Shown here piece by piece: positions 7,923-16,261 of a DNA stretch of 25,625 bases. The notes under the pieces were generated by a model, which had not been told where the DNA came from, searched no databases, and saw only the letters and a program-made list of their open reading frames with translations. Position 1 is the stretch's first letter; every line of letters begins with the position of its first letter. This DNA comes from a virus, in the IMG/VR virus record IMGVR_UViG_3300027909_000061, positions 1-25,625 of that record. The stretch is one strand, 5' to 3'. The translations under genes and the position numbers were made by a program.

Positions 7923-9176
7923 TTAGTAACCAGTAGGAACTGCTAATGCATCAATATAGGCAGTGGCCGCAGGATTATTTACAAATGCCTGGAAGCCATT
8001 GACCATATAGAAGATTTCAGCAGTCATAACGCCACCTGAAGGCCCACGAATCTCGAAGATTTTTCTTCCATCAGTTGTATAGAAACCAATAGGAAGAATT
8101 TCTCCACGGCCCCAAGTTTCATCGGTAACGAAATCAATACGGGTCTTATCCCAACTGAAATGAGTCTTAATGGGTGCTCCGGCTAATTGCATGTTATCGC
8201 CGAAGTAAACATTAAGAGCTTCTTCCTTAGCCTGCTTATGAATAATGGAAATTAACTGACCAATTTCCTCATAAGCCTGCGCCTGACAAGGATGGGTCCA
8301 AGCATTTGGCTTGAAATTATTATTCAAACCAACACGATTTCCCATCTTGTTAATCGCTAAACGTGGTAATGGTAATGACAATGCAGCAGAACCACCATTA
8401 ACACGATTAGAACGAATTTCAGGAGTTGTTGCTCGGCTAAAACCTAACCAAGTTCCAGTAGAAGCATTGGAATGATGATAAGGCACACCAAACAATGCTG
8501 GCGTGGAAGCAGGAGAGGTAATACCGTTAGTAACAATCTTATCAGTTGCGATTACACCTGCAATCTGGGGGAAAATCTTAATCTGCTTATTTTCCACATC
8601 CCAGAAAGTAATAACACCAGAGCCGCGATTAGTAGCTAAGGTTGCATCAAAAACTTGGACCGTTTGTCCAAATCTCATTAAACGCGCACCAAAGCCATCA
8701 GTGGTTAAATCAATTACGTTTTCACCACCGGCGGGCGTATCAGCAGTTACAGTTCCAATTACACCTGTTCCAGGCTGCTGTAACTGTGAATCAATCTGAC
8801 GACGTAATTCATCTAATGCTGTAGCAACTAAACGCCTCACAGCATTTTCGATAGATTTACGGTCAGTATTAGTGGACCACTGAGTTAACTTGGTGTATTC
8901 AATATTTTCCGACATGAATACGGGCTGTAATACAGCTTTATCCCAAGTTGGCCCACCGCCACGTCCTAAATCGCCACCATCAGGATTAAAATACTGGAAA
9001 GAACCCCCAGGTCTTAATTCTAATGGAACGCGCATTTGACGATATGAAATTGTCTCAACATCACGCTTCTTGATGTTGGCATAAAACATATCATCACGTT
9101 CAAAAACTGTGCGAACTTTAGGCAGTACTCGCTCTAATTCAAGAGCAACCACCTGCTGTTCATTAACTGCTGCCAT
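7923..9176 (-). CDS. major capsid protein, HK97-like fold
   Basis: 417 residues from ATG 9176, which has GAGG six bases upstream; an in-frame GTG at 9188 has no such signal. The N-terminal arm (VVALELERVLPKVRTVFERDD) leads into strands (SYRQMRVPLELRPGGSFQYF) and a glycine-rich loop (DGGDLGRGGGPTWDKAVLQP) like the E-loop region. A long spine-type helix follows (SIENAVRRLVATALDELRRQ). Residues about 225-290 form an inserted loop, and the C-terminal half has HPCQAQAYEEIGQLISIIHK and ends in PSGGVMTAEIFYMVNGFQAF, typical of the P-domain/A-domain end of phage capsid proteins. Its place straight after the scaffold-like gene supports the call. There is no N-terminal delta domain, consistent with a separate scaffold. 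Confidence 0.85.
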   Translation of the reverse strand: MAAVNEQQVVALELERVLPKVRTVFERDDMFYANIKKRDVETISYRQMRVPLELRPGGSFQYFNPDGGDLGRGGGPTWDKAVLQPVFMSENIEYTKLTQWSTNTDRKSIENAVRRLVATALDELRRQIDSQLQQPGTGVIGTVTADTPAGGENVIDLTTDGFGARLMRFGQTVQVFDATLATNRGSGVITFWDVENKQIKIFPQIAGVIATDKIVTNGITSPASTPALFGVPYHHSNASTGTWLGFSRATTPEIRSNRVNGGSAALSLPLPRLAINKMGNRVGLNNNFKPNAWTHPCQAQAYEEIGQLISIIHKQAKEEALNVYFGDNMQLAGAPIKTHFSWDKTRIDFVTDETWGRGEILPIGFYTTDGRKIFEIRGPSGGVMTAEIFYMVNGFQAFVNNPAATAYIDALAVPTGY

Positions 9177-9187
9177 AATTTGCCTCA

Positions 9188-10456
9188 CTAATCAGACATT
9201 AAAAAATCCCTGTTAGACATACCAGCAGGAATTTGTCCTGGTTTAGTTTTTACACGATTGTCCGATCTTTTAGGTGAGGCATCGGATTTCCTATCCTTTG
9301 GTTCTTGTTCTTCTTCTATAGATTCTTCTTTGATTCTTTTACCCATTCCCTTTAATGCTTCGTTTCGAGCCTTTTTAATGACTGAGGCTAACAGTGTTTG
9401 TGCTTTTGAAAGATATGCGCTCTGAATCTTACCGATAGATTCTGAGCTAAAATTATTCTTCTCTGCATGTTGCCAGAGTTTATCTCGTAAGGCAGCAAAA
9501 CGACTATCCTTACTAATCAATTTATATGTAGTTTCTAATGCATCCCGTTCCGCAACTCCCTTAATATAGGAAGTCATAGAATTCTTAGGATCAATATGTT
9601 TACCAATATTATGCTTGAGAATCTTTTCAATCTTATCTTCTAAACCACCACGAGCCTCTTCAAATTTTTGTACACTTAAAGCCTTCTCACGTTCTTCAAG
9701 TTGTTTCTCTCTTTCAGATTTATCAGGTTCCGCTTTAGATAAAGGAGCAGAACTAGTTAATTTAGCAGTTCCGAATACGTATTGATTTAAAATGGTTGCA
9801 GTATTTTCAAGGAGTTGCCCTTGATCTCCACCAACATCCCGACCTTCTTTAACCATATTATAAATTGTTCTTCTGATGATATTTCCAACTACATGATGAT
9901 ATGCTTTCTCATCAACCTTAGCTAGGGACATTAAGTAATTATCTGCAATTCTATTGAATGATTCATTATTTTCCTTTTTAACCGATTCAAGAACTTTGGT
10001 TAAATCCCCACCAAGTAATTCTTGTTCAAAATTATCAAGTGTTTCTGCTCGTTCATGCGCAATTTGAGCATCAGAAGGAGAAGGAAATATTTCAGAATAC
10101 TTTCTCTCCCTATAGTAAGCCTTCTCAAGATAAGGAAAATCCTGGAAAATTTTGGGATACTTACGTAAAATTTCCGCCCGTCTAACTGGCTGAATGATTT
10201 CTAAATCATCTTCTTCTTTATCTTCGAGTTCTAATTCTTCTTCAATTTCTTTTAATTCATCAACTTCCTCTTCCTTCTCTTCCTCTTTATCTTCTTCTCC
10301 TTCTTTTTCTTCTTTTACTTCTTCATCAGGTTTTTCTTCCTTTTCATCCTTCTCTTCAGGTTTATCATCATCCTTCAGAAGATCATAAATTTCATCAGGA
10401 CCAATATCAGTCTTTAAATCAATAGAGCCAGGATTAGAATTAGAGAGTATTGACAT
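9188..10456 (-). CDS. capsid scaffold-like protein, highly acidic and coiled-coil
   Basis: 422 residues from ATG 10456, preferred over ATG 10462 because AAGGGG stands seven bases before it. Residues about 25-95 are almost uninterrupted Glu/Asp/Lys. The centre and C-terminus are helical with charged heptad-like repeats (KSEREKQLEEREKALSVQKF, about 245-265) and a basic C-terminal tail (PKRSDNRVKTKPGQIPAGMS), the usual capsid-binding end of scaffolds. Position between portal and capsid genes is diagnostic. No protease triad is visible, so I see no fused maturation protease. The gene overlaps the portal stop by 17 bases. The very acidic N-terminal region may be a disordered lumen-facing extension. 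Confidence 0.85.
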   Translation of the reverse strand: MSILSNSNPGSIDLKTDIGPDEIYDLLKDDDKPEEKDEKEEKPDEEVKEEKEGEEDKEEEKEEEVDELKEIEEELELEDKEEDDLEIIQPVRRAEILRKYPKIFQDFPYLEKAYYRERKYSEIFPSPSDAQIAHERAETLDNFEQELLGGDLTKVLESVKKENNESFNRIADNYLMSLAKVDEKAYHHVVGNIIRRTIYNMVKEGRDVGGDQGQLLENTATILNQYVFGTAKLTSSAPLSKAEPDKSEREKQLEEREKALSVQKFEEARGGLEDKIEKILKHNIGKHIDPKNSMTSYIKGVAERDALETTYKLISKDSRFAALRDKLWQHAEKNNFSSESIGKIQSAYLSKAQTLLASVIKKARNEALKGMGKRIKEESIEEEQEPKDRKSDASPKRSDNRVKTKPGQIPAGMSNRDFLMSD

Positions 10457-12743
10457 CTTCATTCCCCTTAATCGGTGCCTCTTTATCAGTTTCTTTGGGC
10501 TGTTTACCTACGGATTCGGCACTTTGTTCCGCAGCAGCCATCATAGCAGCTTGTTGCTGTAAAATTTGGAGATGCATTTTAGCGTGTAATAATACATTCT
10601 TATAACCTGGTTCATTTTCAACTTTAGCTAATCTACCTGCATCACTTACTAACCAAGAGCGGCAGATTTCAAATTCTATTTCATGATTATCAATATCAGG
10701 ATCAATTTCTACTGAAGGAATTTCCTGTGGCATCATTGCTTGCATAGCCATAGGATCCTGCGCTACCATAGGATCTTGAGCCATCATAGGATCCATAGTA
10801 GGAGGCATTACTATAGGTTCACTATCCAATAGAAGTTTAATCTCTTCATATTGTTTATTCCTGTCATCTTCACCAGGAATATAGAAATCTTCAAGTCCCA
10901 AGGACTCACGAATAATGGGAAGATTCTCGGGCGCAGCCAATACCTTCAGAACTTCCTCATTATTCATTTGCATAAGATTCATTACTACGTCCTTCCTTTG
11001 GGACCATGTTAAAGGAAGGTTTTCATTTGCCTGTAATTCAAACTTACCAATCTTTCCTTCTAAATCTGCTTTACGAATGAATACATTGATAAACTTTCCA
11101 TTTGCATCTAATTGAACATCTCGTTCATCAGCTTGAATATTTTCAATATATTGGGGAATAGCCTTACTAAATACTTTCTTCCATGCAATAGTGAACATTT
11201 TCCAAAGATTCTGCAATCTCTGTAAAGCCTGCTCACGGGACATCGCATAACCAGACGCAGTTTTCTGTTCCTGTAATGCCCCACCAAATAATGAAGGAAG
11301 CGCGCCAGAAACTAATTGTCCCATCTGCTGCACATTTTCACTGAAAGGCATTACTTCCTGTGATAATGTAGCAGTCTTAACTTCAAAAAATGCGTCAGAT
11401 AAACTATGTCCTGCCTTTGGTTTCGCAGGATATATTGAACCAGGAGTAGTTTCCATTTGCCTGTATCCAGCAAAATTTAAAACTTGAGGATCAGCAAATG
11501 TTTGGCCTATTCCATGCTCAATAGTCTGTAACGTAAGAGAAACTAAATCATTCGTAATTTCCTGAATAGAAACTAAAAGCAGGCCCAGAGGATCATGCTG
11601 TAAATAATCCGACATGGGATTATAAGTAAGAGTCCATCTTTCATCTAATTTCTCAGGACATGCTTCAGCAAAATCATCATTGGCTAAAACTACTTTGCAT
11701 CCATCAGGGAAGTGTTTTAGTAATTCTTCCGTCTCCTCTTGCTTCAAAACATCGAACGCGCATGGTCTAAACCAATATTGTCTTTCCGAGATATTATTTG
11801 TGGGATATTCCCCTAAATACTGAGGCGATAATCTGCCCCAAGCCTCATAAGGATCAAATATTCCTTGGGGTTTACCTTGGAACTTTTCCTTCAATTTAGG
11901 ATATTTCTTGATAACATTCACGTAATGAGTTTCACATGTATAACTAAGATAAGGACAATCTTCCTGCTTACGAGCATAAACTGGAGTTTTTACGTATAAT
12001 CCACCCCATGCCTCTAAACACAATCTCGTCTTATCTTTAAATTGAGTTCTAATTAGCTGACTAATCATTTCTGTGGTTCTATTAATCTGAGGACTAATTA
12101 AAGAGCCACAATTTGGACAAATATCCTGTTGTTCTTCCATGCCCATCATAGGCATTTCACTACCCGATTCAACTATATTATTTTCAATTTCATATCCACA
12201 ATTAGGACATGAAATTACTTCATGTTCTTCTGGAATATCTTCATAAACATTTTCCTCATATTGACCATATTCTTTATCCGAATGAGGATAATTATAATAG
12301 GCTACCATTCCTTCAGTGCAGAAAATAAACCATGCATGAAGCCAAAGAAGAATTACATCATTATGATGATAAATTAACTTTGCGATTTGATCTCCAGCTT
12401 TTGCGGTTAATAAGTCAAGAGAATCATCTGCATTATCAGGATAACATTTAATCGCAGGAACAGTAATTGAGAGAGCAGCTATAATAGATTCTAAATAGGC
12501 CCGGAAAATATTCATGGGCTTATCATAGTATGATTGCTCTCCTTCATCAGTTGCACCTTGATCTGGTATCCTCCAATCATGCGCGGTTTCACTGGAATAA
12601 ATATTACGGAATCCTTCCCATAACAGTTTCAATCTGCGCCACGTCCTAATTTGGCGTTCACGCACAGACTTATCTTCATCATCAAAATGATCAACAACCG
12701 CTTTTAATAGCCGCTGAACTTCTTCCGAATATTCCCTAGCCAC
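10440..12743 (-). CDS. portal protein with inserted zinc-knuckle pair
   Basis: 767 residues, beginning GTG at 12743 and overlapping the upstream small gene by 8 bases. The N-terminal helical part (RQIRTWRRLKLLWEGFRNIY; IPDQGATDEG; PMNIFRAYLESIIAALSITV) is the typical portal wing entry of this phage type. Two CPNC knuckles at C179/C182 and C209/C212, 26 residues apart, form an inserted zinc-binding module. Later segments (TQLIEHGIG-type stem region, GALQEQKTASGYAMSREQAL at about residues 487-506) carry the QKTASG motif common in portals. Near the C-terminus lies a Met/Pro-rich repeat (MDPMMAQDPMVAQDPMAMQ) that is probably disordered. Length is large for a portal but usual for podovirus-type ones. 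Neighbours (terminase and scaffold) confirm the role: the DNA entry channel. Confidence 0.88.
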   Translation of the reverse strand: MAREYSEEVQRLLKAVVDHFDDEDKSVRERQIRTWRRLKLLWEGFRNIYSSETAHDWRIPDQGATDEGEQSYYDKPMNIFRAYLESIIAALSITVPAIKCYPDNADDSLDLLTAKAGDQIAKLIYHHNDVILLWLHAWFIFCTEGMVAYYNYPHSDKEYGQYEENVYEDIPEEHEVISCPNCGYEIENNIVESGSEMPMMGMEEQQDICPNCGSLISPQINRTTEMISQLIRTQFKDKTRLCLEAWGGLYVKTPVYARKQEDCPYLSYTCETHYVNVIKKYPKLKEKFQGKPQGIFDPYEAWGRLSPQYLGEYPTNNISERQYWFRPCAFDVLKQEETEELLKHFPDGCKVVLANDDFAEACPEKLDERWTLTYNPMSDYLQHDPLGLLLVSIQEITNDLVSLTLQTIEHGIGQTFADPQVLNFAGYRQMETTPGSIYPAKPKAGHSLSDAFFEVKTATLSQEVMPFSENVQQMGQLVSGALPSLFGGALQEQKTASGYAMSREQALQRLQNLWKMFTIAWKKVFSKAIPQYIENIQADERDVQLDANGKFINVFIRKADLEGKIGKFELQANENLPLTWSQRKDVVMNLMQMNNEEVLKVLAAPENLPIIRESLGLEDFYIPGEDDRNKQYEEIKLLLDSEPIVMPPTMDPMMAQDPMVAQDPMAMQAMMPQEIPSVEIDPDIDNHEIEFEICRSWLVSDAGRLAKVENEPGYKNVLLHAKMHLQILQQQAAMMAAAEQSAESVGKQPKETDKEAPIKGNEDVNTL

Positions 12744-12903
12744 GCTTTTTATCCTTCTTACTGAAAAGACTTCTTTTTTCTTTAGAAGTTTTACTTACAA
12801 ATTCTTTAGCTACTTCCTTAGATGGTCCTATTCCAGTATTAGATTTAGCTCCATGCGCGATTGCCTGCATAAATCTATACTGTTTTGCTGATTTGGCTGG
12901 CAT
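12736..12903 (-). CDS. small basic protein, 55 residues (DUF3008-like)
   Basis: Read from the gap between the Cys-pair protein and the portal. ATG 12903, stop TAG 12736; it overlaps both neighbours (29 and 8 bases). The product starts MPAKSAKQYRFMQAIAHGAK. The N-terminal PAKS-x-x-Q-x-x-F-M pattern is that of the tiny basic proteins of the DUF3008 type, often found beside phage terminase and portal genes. The rest is Lys-rich (KEVAKEFVSKTSKEKRSLFS). Function unknown; a basic peptide in this position could bind DNA or the packaging machinery. The recurring N-terminal motif makes chance unlikely. Confidence 0.8.
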   Translation of the reverse strand: MPAKSAKQYRFMQAIAHGAKSNTGIGPSKEVAKEFVSKTSKEKRSLFSKKDKKRG

Positions 12904-13246
12904 CTTCTTCCTCCTTACCTAAAACTTCTTCTTCAAGTTTTTCAATAGGTGTTCCCATTTCCTTGATTTCCTTTTGCTTTTTCTTTAATAATTCAAGGGA
13001 TTTCCTATCCTCAGCATCCATCATTTGTTGCCTAACTGCATGAGGAATAAATTTACGAGTAGTAGGCAATGGTTTTAAATCTGTGGTTTCCATTGCTGGT
13101 TGCATTTCAACCTTAGGCATTAAAAGTCTATCTAATAATCGTTCCTTTTCCCGTCTTTCATTCTCCAATTCACGTTGGAGAACTTCGCATGTCAAACATG
13201 GTTTATCTTCCAATCCAAACCATTTATAAAGTAATTCTTTAATCAT
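12875..13246 (-). CDS. Cys-pair and coiled-coil protein of unknown function
   Basis: 123 residues, with the ATG sharing one base with the TAA of the terminase gene (TAATG). An amphipathic start (MIKELLYKWFGLEDKP) is followed by one CLTC pair (C17/C20) and then a coiled coil (VLQRELENERREKERLLDRL, about 22-41). A proline-containing linker leads to a region with HAVRQQMMDAEDRK and a second charged helix (SLELLKKKQKEIKEMGTP), ending acidic. A single Cys pair could form an intermolecular zinc site in a dimer held by the coiled coil. Proteins of this layout recur between terminase and portal genes in uncultured phages, but I know no function. Confidence 0.8.
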   Translation of the reverse strand: MIKELLYKWFGLEDKPCLTCEVLQRELENERREKERLLDRLLMPKVEMQPAMETTDLKPLPTTRKFIPHAVRQQMMDAEDRKSLELLKKKQKEIKEMGTPIEKLEEEVLGKEEEDASQISKTV

Positions 13247-14919
13247 TATCTACTCCTATGAAATCTCTGAATTGGCTGTATTGCATCTTCATCATTAGCT
13301 TCTATTCTATGCATATTTCGATAGAAAGCTGTGTAATCTCCAGTATTTGCAAGCTGTTGGGAAAGATGTTCCCTCTCTTGAAATTTCTTAAATTCTTCAG
13401 CAGCTTCATCAAAATATGATTCAGCGGTCGCGCATGCATATCTTAAATCATCATATGCATCATCCCCTTCAAACTCTGCAACATCTTCAGCGGGTTTATT
13501 ATTCTTTGGTTTATCGTAGTTACAGGCTTTAATTGAATCAACCATTATTGGACAGCAATTAGGATGCCCATGATTATTTGGATGATCTCCATCACAAAGA
13601 AAGATTTGAAGTTTAGGAATATTCTTCTCTTCTTCGGGCGCGTCGAATAATTTCAGATATCTCTTATAAGTATCTAATCCTTTTACTCGAAGGAGCCATC
13701 TTGCATATTCATCATTATATTTGGGCATTTCCTGCGCTGGCATATATTGTTGCTTCCATCTTAGATATTCATGTAATAACGTCTTACCCGCAAGACGAGA
13801 GCCAGGAGTATTATCAGATAACTCCACAGAAACACCAAGTGCCTCACTGATTTGTTCTTGTATAGTTTGGTCCTGCCCTCTATCTTGTTTTGCAGACCTA
13901 CAGAATTTAACAATCCTTGGATTTTCTTTTTCAATAAATTCCTTAACATAAGGTGCCCATTCCCTAATCTTAGTTTTGACCCACCATTGCTCTCTATATA
14001 AATAAAGCCTTTTAGTTGGAGATACTGCATAATATCCAATGTAAGTCATTGCAGTATAACCCCAATCACCAATTACGAATCTGGGCCACCATTCAGGAAT
14101 ATTAAAGGGCGAAACACAATGTAAAGCATTATTTGGTTCATCAGGATAATGTTTATCTCTAAATTCATCAAATACCTGACCTAAGTATGCATCAAAATCT
14201 CCATACTTCTTAGCCTTCTTTTCTGCCTCATTTAATCCTTCTAATGATTGACCATACGTAGGATCAAGGTGGGGATTATCAGCTAATGTTGCACGAATAA
14301 AGATACGAAGATTTCCACCTTTACCTTCAATAGTTCTTCCACCTGGTTTATAAGGATCAATGAATCTTTTCTTAAACCATGTATGACCTATTCCACCCGG
14401 CATAGCTGCACCACGGACAATAGCAGGTAATGTCCTATCTGATGCACGGACGCGGGTGAAAGCAATATACATATACATATATTCGGTAAGCGAAGTCATT
14501 TCATCAGGAGTAAATAGATTAATTTCCATTGAATCATATTTGTGAACATCATCCTCGTTTTCACAATGTCCAAGGAAAATCATTGCCCCCATATTTCCCA
14601 TACCAGTTCCGCCTGCTTGATCTGGTCTAGGGAATGTCCATACCATTTCAGAACGATTTAATGTTGCTCCAAACTTAGTAAAGATTTCTCTACTACGGGG
14701 TAACACTTCATTACGTAGTTCAGGGAAAGTTCTACGCATGAATACTTGTTTAAATCTAGGATTAAGGTGCCATTCGTTGATGACACCATAAACCAAAAGA
14801 ACGTCTGTCTTACCTGAACCTGCTCCGCCTGCATACACAGCTTCCTTAATACTCTGAGGAACCGCAAGGAAAGGTTCCTGTTTTCTATTAGGACGCCAAT
14901 ATGGTTTATCGAATGCCAT
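13246..14919 (-). CDS. terL: terminase large subunit (packaging ATPase-nuclease)
   Basis: 557 residues. It powers DNA packaging into the prohead and cuts the concatemer. A Q-motif-like RKQEPFL (13-19) precedes Walker A GGAGSGKT (31-38). Walker B with catalytic Glu is INLFTPDE (133-140). TLADNPHLDPTY (211-222) is the usual coupling/linker segment before the nuclease. The RNase-H-like nuclease begins FVIGDWGY with D285 as first metal ligand, and further acidic residues lie in the C-terminal half. The last 90 residues hold an extended acidic stretch (AEDVAEFEGDDAYDDLRYAC) that includes the third-acid region DDLRYA. The start overlaps the holin-like gene by 14 bases. No intein, frameshift or missing key residue is seen. 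Confidence 0.95.
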   Translation of the reverse strand: MAFDKPYWRPNRKQEPFLAVPQSIKEAVYAGGAGSGKTDVLLVYGVINEWHLNPRFKQVFMRRTFPELRNEVLPRSREIFTKFGATLNRSEMVWTFPRPDQAGGTGMGNMGAMIFLGHCENEDDVHKYDSMEINLFTPDEMTSLTEYMYMYIAFTRVRASDRTLPAIVRGAAMPGGIGHTWFKKRFIDPYKPGGRTIEGKGGNLRIFIRATLADNPHLDPTYGQSLEGLNEAEKKAKKYGDFDAYLGQVFDEFRDKHYPDEPNNALHCVSPFNIPEWWPRFVIGDWGYTAMTYIGYYAVSPTKRLYLYREQWWVKTKIREWAPYVKEFIEKENPRIVKFCRSAKQDRGQDQTIQEQISEALGVSVELSDNTPGSRLAGKTLLHEYLRWKQQYMPAQEMPKYNDEYARWLLRVKGLDTYKRYLKLFDAPEEEKNIPKLQIFLCDGDHPNNHGHPNCCPIMVDSIKACNYDKPKNNKPAEDVAEFEGDDAYDDLRYACATAESYFDEAAEEFKKFQEREHLSQQLANTGDYTAFYRNMHRIEANDEDAIQPIQRFHRSR

Positions 14920-15178
14920 TTTCTCTTAGCCGCTTATCAACTATTTCTTGCAAATCATCCATACGTAGATGATTTCTTTCCTGGGTTCTAATGAGGGAAA
15001 TTAATTCCACATTAGAAGCAGTATTATCCTTAATTACTTCTACTAGCATTAAACTGGTAGTTTTCCATAATTCTGAATACATTTGTTGGTCCTTGCGATA
15101 AAACAAGAACATAAATGCTGCAAGAATTCCGCCTATACCTAGAGTTGCAAACCATTTTACAAATTCTGGATCAAGCAT
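14906..15178 (-). CDS. holin-like single-span membrane protein
   Basis: 90 residues. One hydrophobic helix at residues about 7-27 (VKWFATLGIGGILAAFMFLF) follows a short N-terminus, then a positive-charged RKDQ and a long soluble helix (VIKDNTASNVELISLIRTQE) ending in a charged DDLQEIVDKRLRENG. This is the layout of small BhlA/UviB-type holin-related proteins: N-terminal anchor, charged coiled tail. It begins one base after the previous stop and overlaps the terminase start, so it is part of the operon. A holin would time lysis, but no endolysin is in the window, so it could equally be a packaging- or assembly-linked membrane protein. Confidence 0.65.
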   Translation of the reverse strand: MLDPEFVKWFATLGIGGILAAFMFLFYRKDQQMYSELWKTTSLMLVEVIKDNTASNVELISLIRTQERNHLRMDDLQEIVDKRLRENGIR

Positions 15179-15179
15179 C

Positions 15180-15407
15180 TCAACTTCGTTTCAGAGTTAT
15201 AATGGTCCCACTTGCAGTTGAACGAACAAAAACCGCTGCTAATTCAGCTTGATTGTTTGTCAAAGTAACCGCTACGTAAGTAGAATTATCCTGAGAAGTT
15301 TCAATTGATCCTGCCACGCGCGCTAATACTCTACTCGCAGGTAAAGCATATCCTTGATTTTGAACCATAGTAACAGCAGGTCCTATTGTAAGAAGTTCAG
15401 GCATCAT
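15180..15407 (-). CDS. small beta-rich virion protein, 75 residues
   Basis: Starts ATG 15407 inside the stop of the upstream gene (ATGA four-base overlap) with AAGGAG close upstream. The protein has alternating strands (YALPASRVLARVAGSIETSQ; TYVAVTLTNNQAELAAVFVR; TIITLKRS at the end), like a small sandwich or a fibre-associated domain. The ASRVLARVAGSIETS-(Q)-DNSTYVAVT pattern recurs in phage tail-appendage regions in my experience, without known function. It ends one base from the holin-like gene. A role as an accessory appendage subunit is inferred from neighbours only. Confidence 0.65.
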   Translation of the reverse strand: MMPELLTIGPAVTMVQNQGYALPASRVLARVAGSIETSQDNSTYVAVTLTNNQAELAAVFVRSTASGTIITLKRS

Positions 15408-15931
15408 GCACTCCTTGTAATGGAGGTGGGATTAACTGCATCATTCAACGTGAATGTCATTAAAGTAGTGCCATCTGGTCTCTTTACCGTAACTGTAGTT
15501 CCTACAACTGACCGCTCACATAAGAATTGATTTATCATATATAATGCCTGTTGCACAGTGGGAATAACTCCATCTGAGGCAACCGCGTCAGCAACTTGAT
15601 ATGTAGGATAAAGTAATTCATCAATATTTCTAATTGAAGGCTGGATAACGAACATGGCATCACACCATTCCGCTCCAACTAAATCACTAAATAGAACTAC
15701 TATATTATCCCCATTCATCTCCGCTGCTGTTAAACTAACTTGAACTGCTTTACCAGCAGGCGGGGTTGTAGTAGGAAGATTAGTTAAATTGTTGAATGCC
15801 CCACCATCTATACTTACTTTAACATCTCCCCCAGATAGAGTAGGGGTATTCTGATATACATTAGGATCAACCTGGCTAGTTAATCCTACGTAAAATGTAA
15901 AAGCCGTATTTTTCTTTGGTGGAACAGGCAT
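15404..15931 (-). CDS. probable tail-appendage protein, 175 residues
   Basis: The N-terminal domain (about residues 1-100) has a beta-sandwich pattern: KKNTAFTFYVGLTSQVDPNV, GDVKVSIDGGAFNNLTNLP and VQVSLTAAEMNGDNIVVLFS, a set of strands that recurs in structural proteins of uncultured tailed phages. The C-terminal half has a helix (PTVQQALYMINQFLCERSVV) followed by a beta hairpin, VTVKRPDGTTLMTFTLNDAV, that looks like a trimerising or attachment module. No enzymatic residues are seen. It lies next to a BppU-like protein and the large repeat protein, so a baseplate or fibre role is the best inference. Spacing to neighbours is tight (9 bases upstream, 4-base overlap downstream). Confidence 0.7.
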   Translation of the reverse strand: MPVPPKKNTAFTFYVGLTSQVDPNVYQNTPTLSGGDVKVSIDGGAFNNLTNLPTTTPPAGKAVQVSLTAAEMNGDNIVVLFSDLVGAEWCDAMFVIQPSIRNIDELLYPTYQVADAVASDGVIPTVQQALYMINQFLCERSVVGTTVTVKRPDGTTLMTFTLNDAVNPTSITRSA

Positions 15932-15940
15932 AATACAAAC

Positions 15941-16261
15941 CTATGGAAACTGAGCATCCCCGCCAATAATAAAGTCCCCTAGATTCAGGATTCTTCTATT
16001 TCCAGGGCTTACTCTAAATACATCATATACATATTTATCTGGCTGAATATTTAACGTAGCTGAGGGGATAATTGCCATGAATCTACCCGCAGGCGCATTA
16101 GTATTTATTGCAGTAACCTGAAAAGTCTTATTTGGAGTATTAAATGCCTTAGCTACTGTTAGAGAGATTACCCATCCTGTAATATCCCTAGGAGGGACCA
16201 TTTGAAAATTTAATTCAATATCCTCTCCACGATACACAGTAATACTTTGAACTACTGGCAT
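15941..16261 (-). CDS. BppU-N-like tail-appendage domain protein
   Basis: 106 residues with a strand order typical of the N-terminal domain of baseplate upper proteins and related fibre anchors: SITVYRGEDIELNFQM, then ITGWVISLTVAKAF, FQVTAINTNAPAGRFMAIIP and PDKYVYDVFRVSPGNRRILN, ending LGDFIIGGDAQFP. The W in ITGWVISLTV and the YVYDVFR strand are the most characteristic parts. In known phages this domain anchors receptor-binding proteins. It overlaps the end of the 1218-residue repeat protein by 10 bases, which suggests the two are made together. The family assignment is from strand pattern alone, so an unrelated beta-sandwich is possible. Confidence 0.6.
   Translation of the reverse strand: MPVVQSITVYRGEDIELNFQMVPPRDITGWVISLTVAKAFNTPNKTFQVTAINTNAPAGRFMAIIPSATLNIQPDKYVYDVFRVSPGNRRILNLGDFIIGGDAQFP

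Noticed and set aside
10194-10388. Serine-rich plus-strand frame of 64 codons
   Set aside because: It is the reverse reading of the Glu/Asp/Lys-rich scaffold N-terminus (GAA/GAG reversed gives TTC/TCT); no ribosome binding site.
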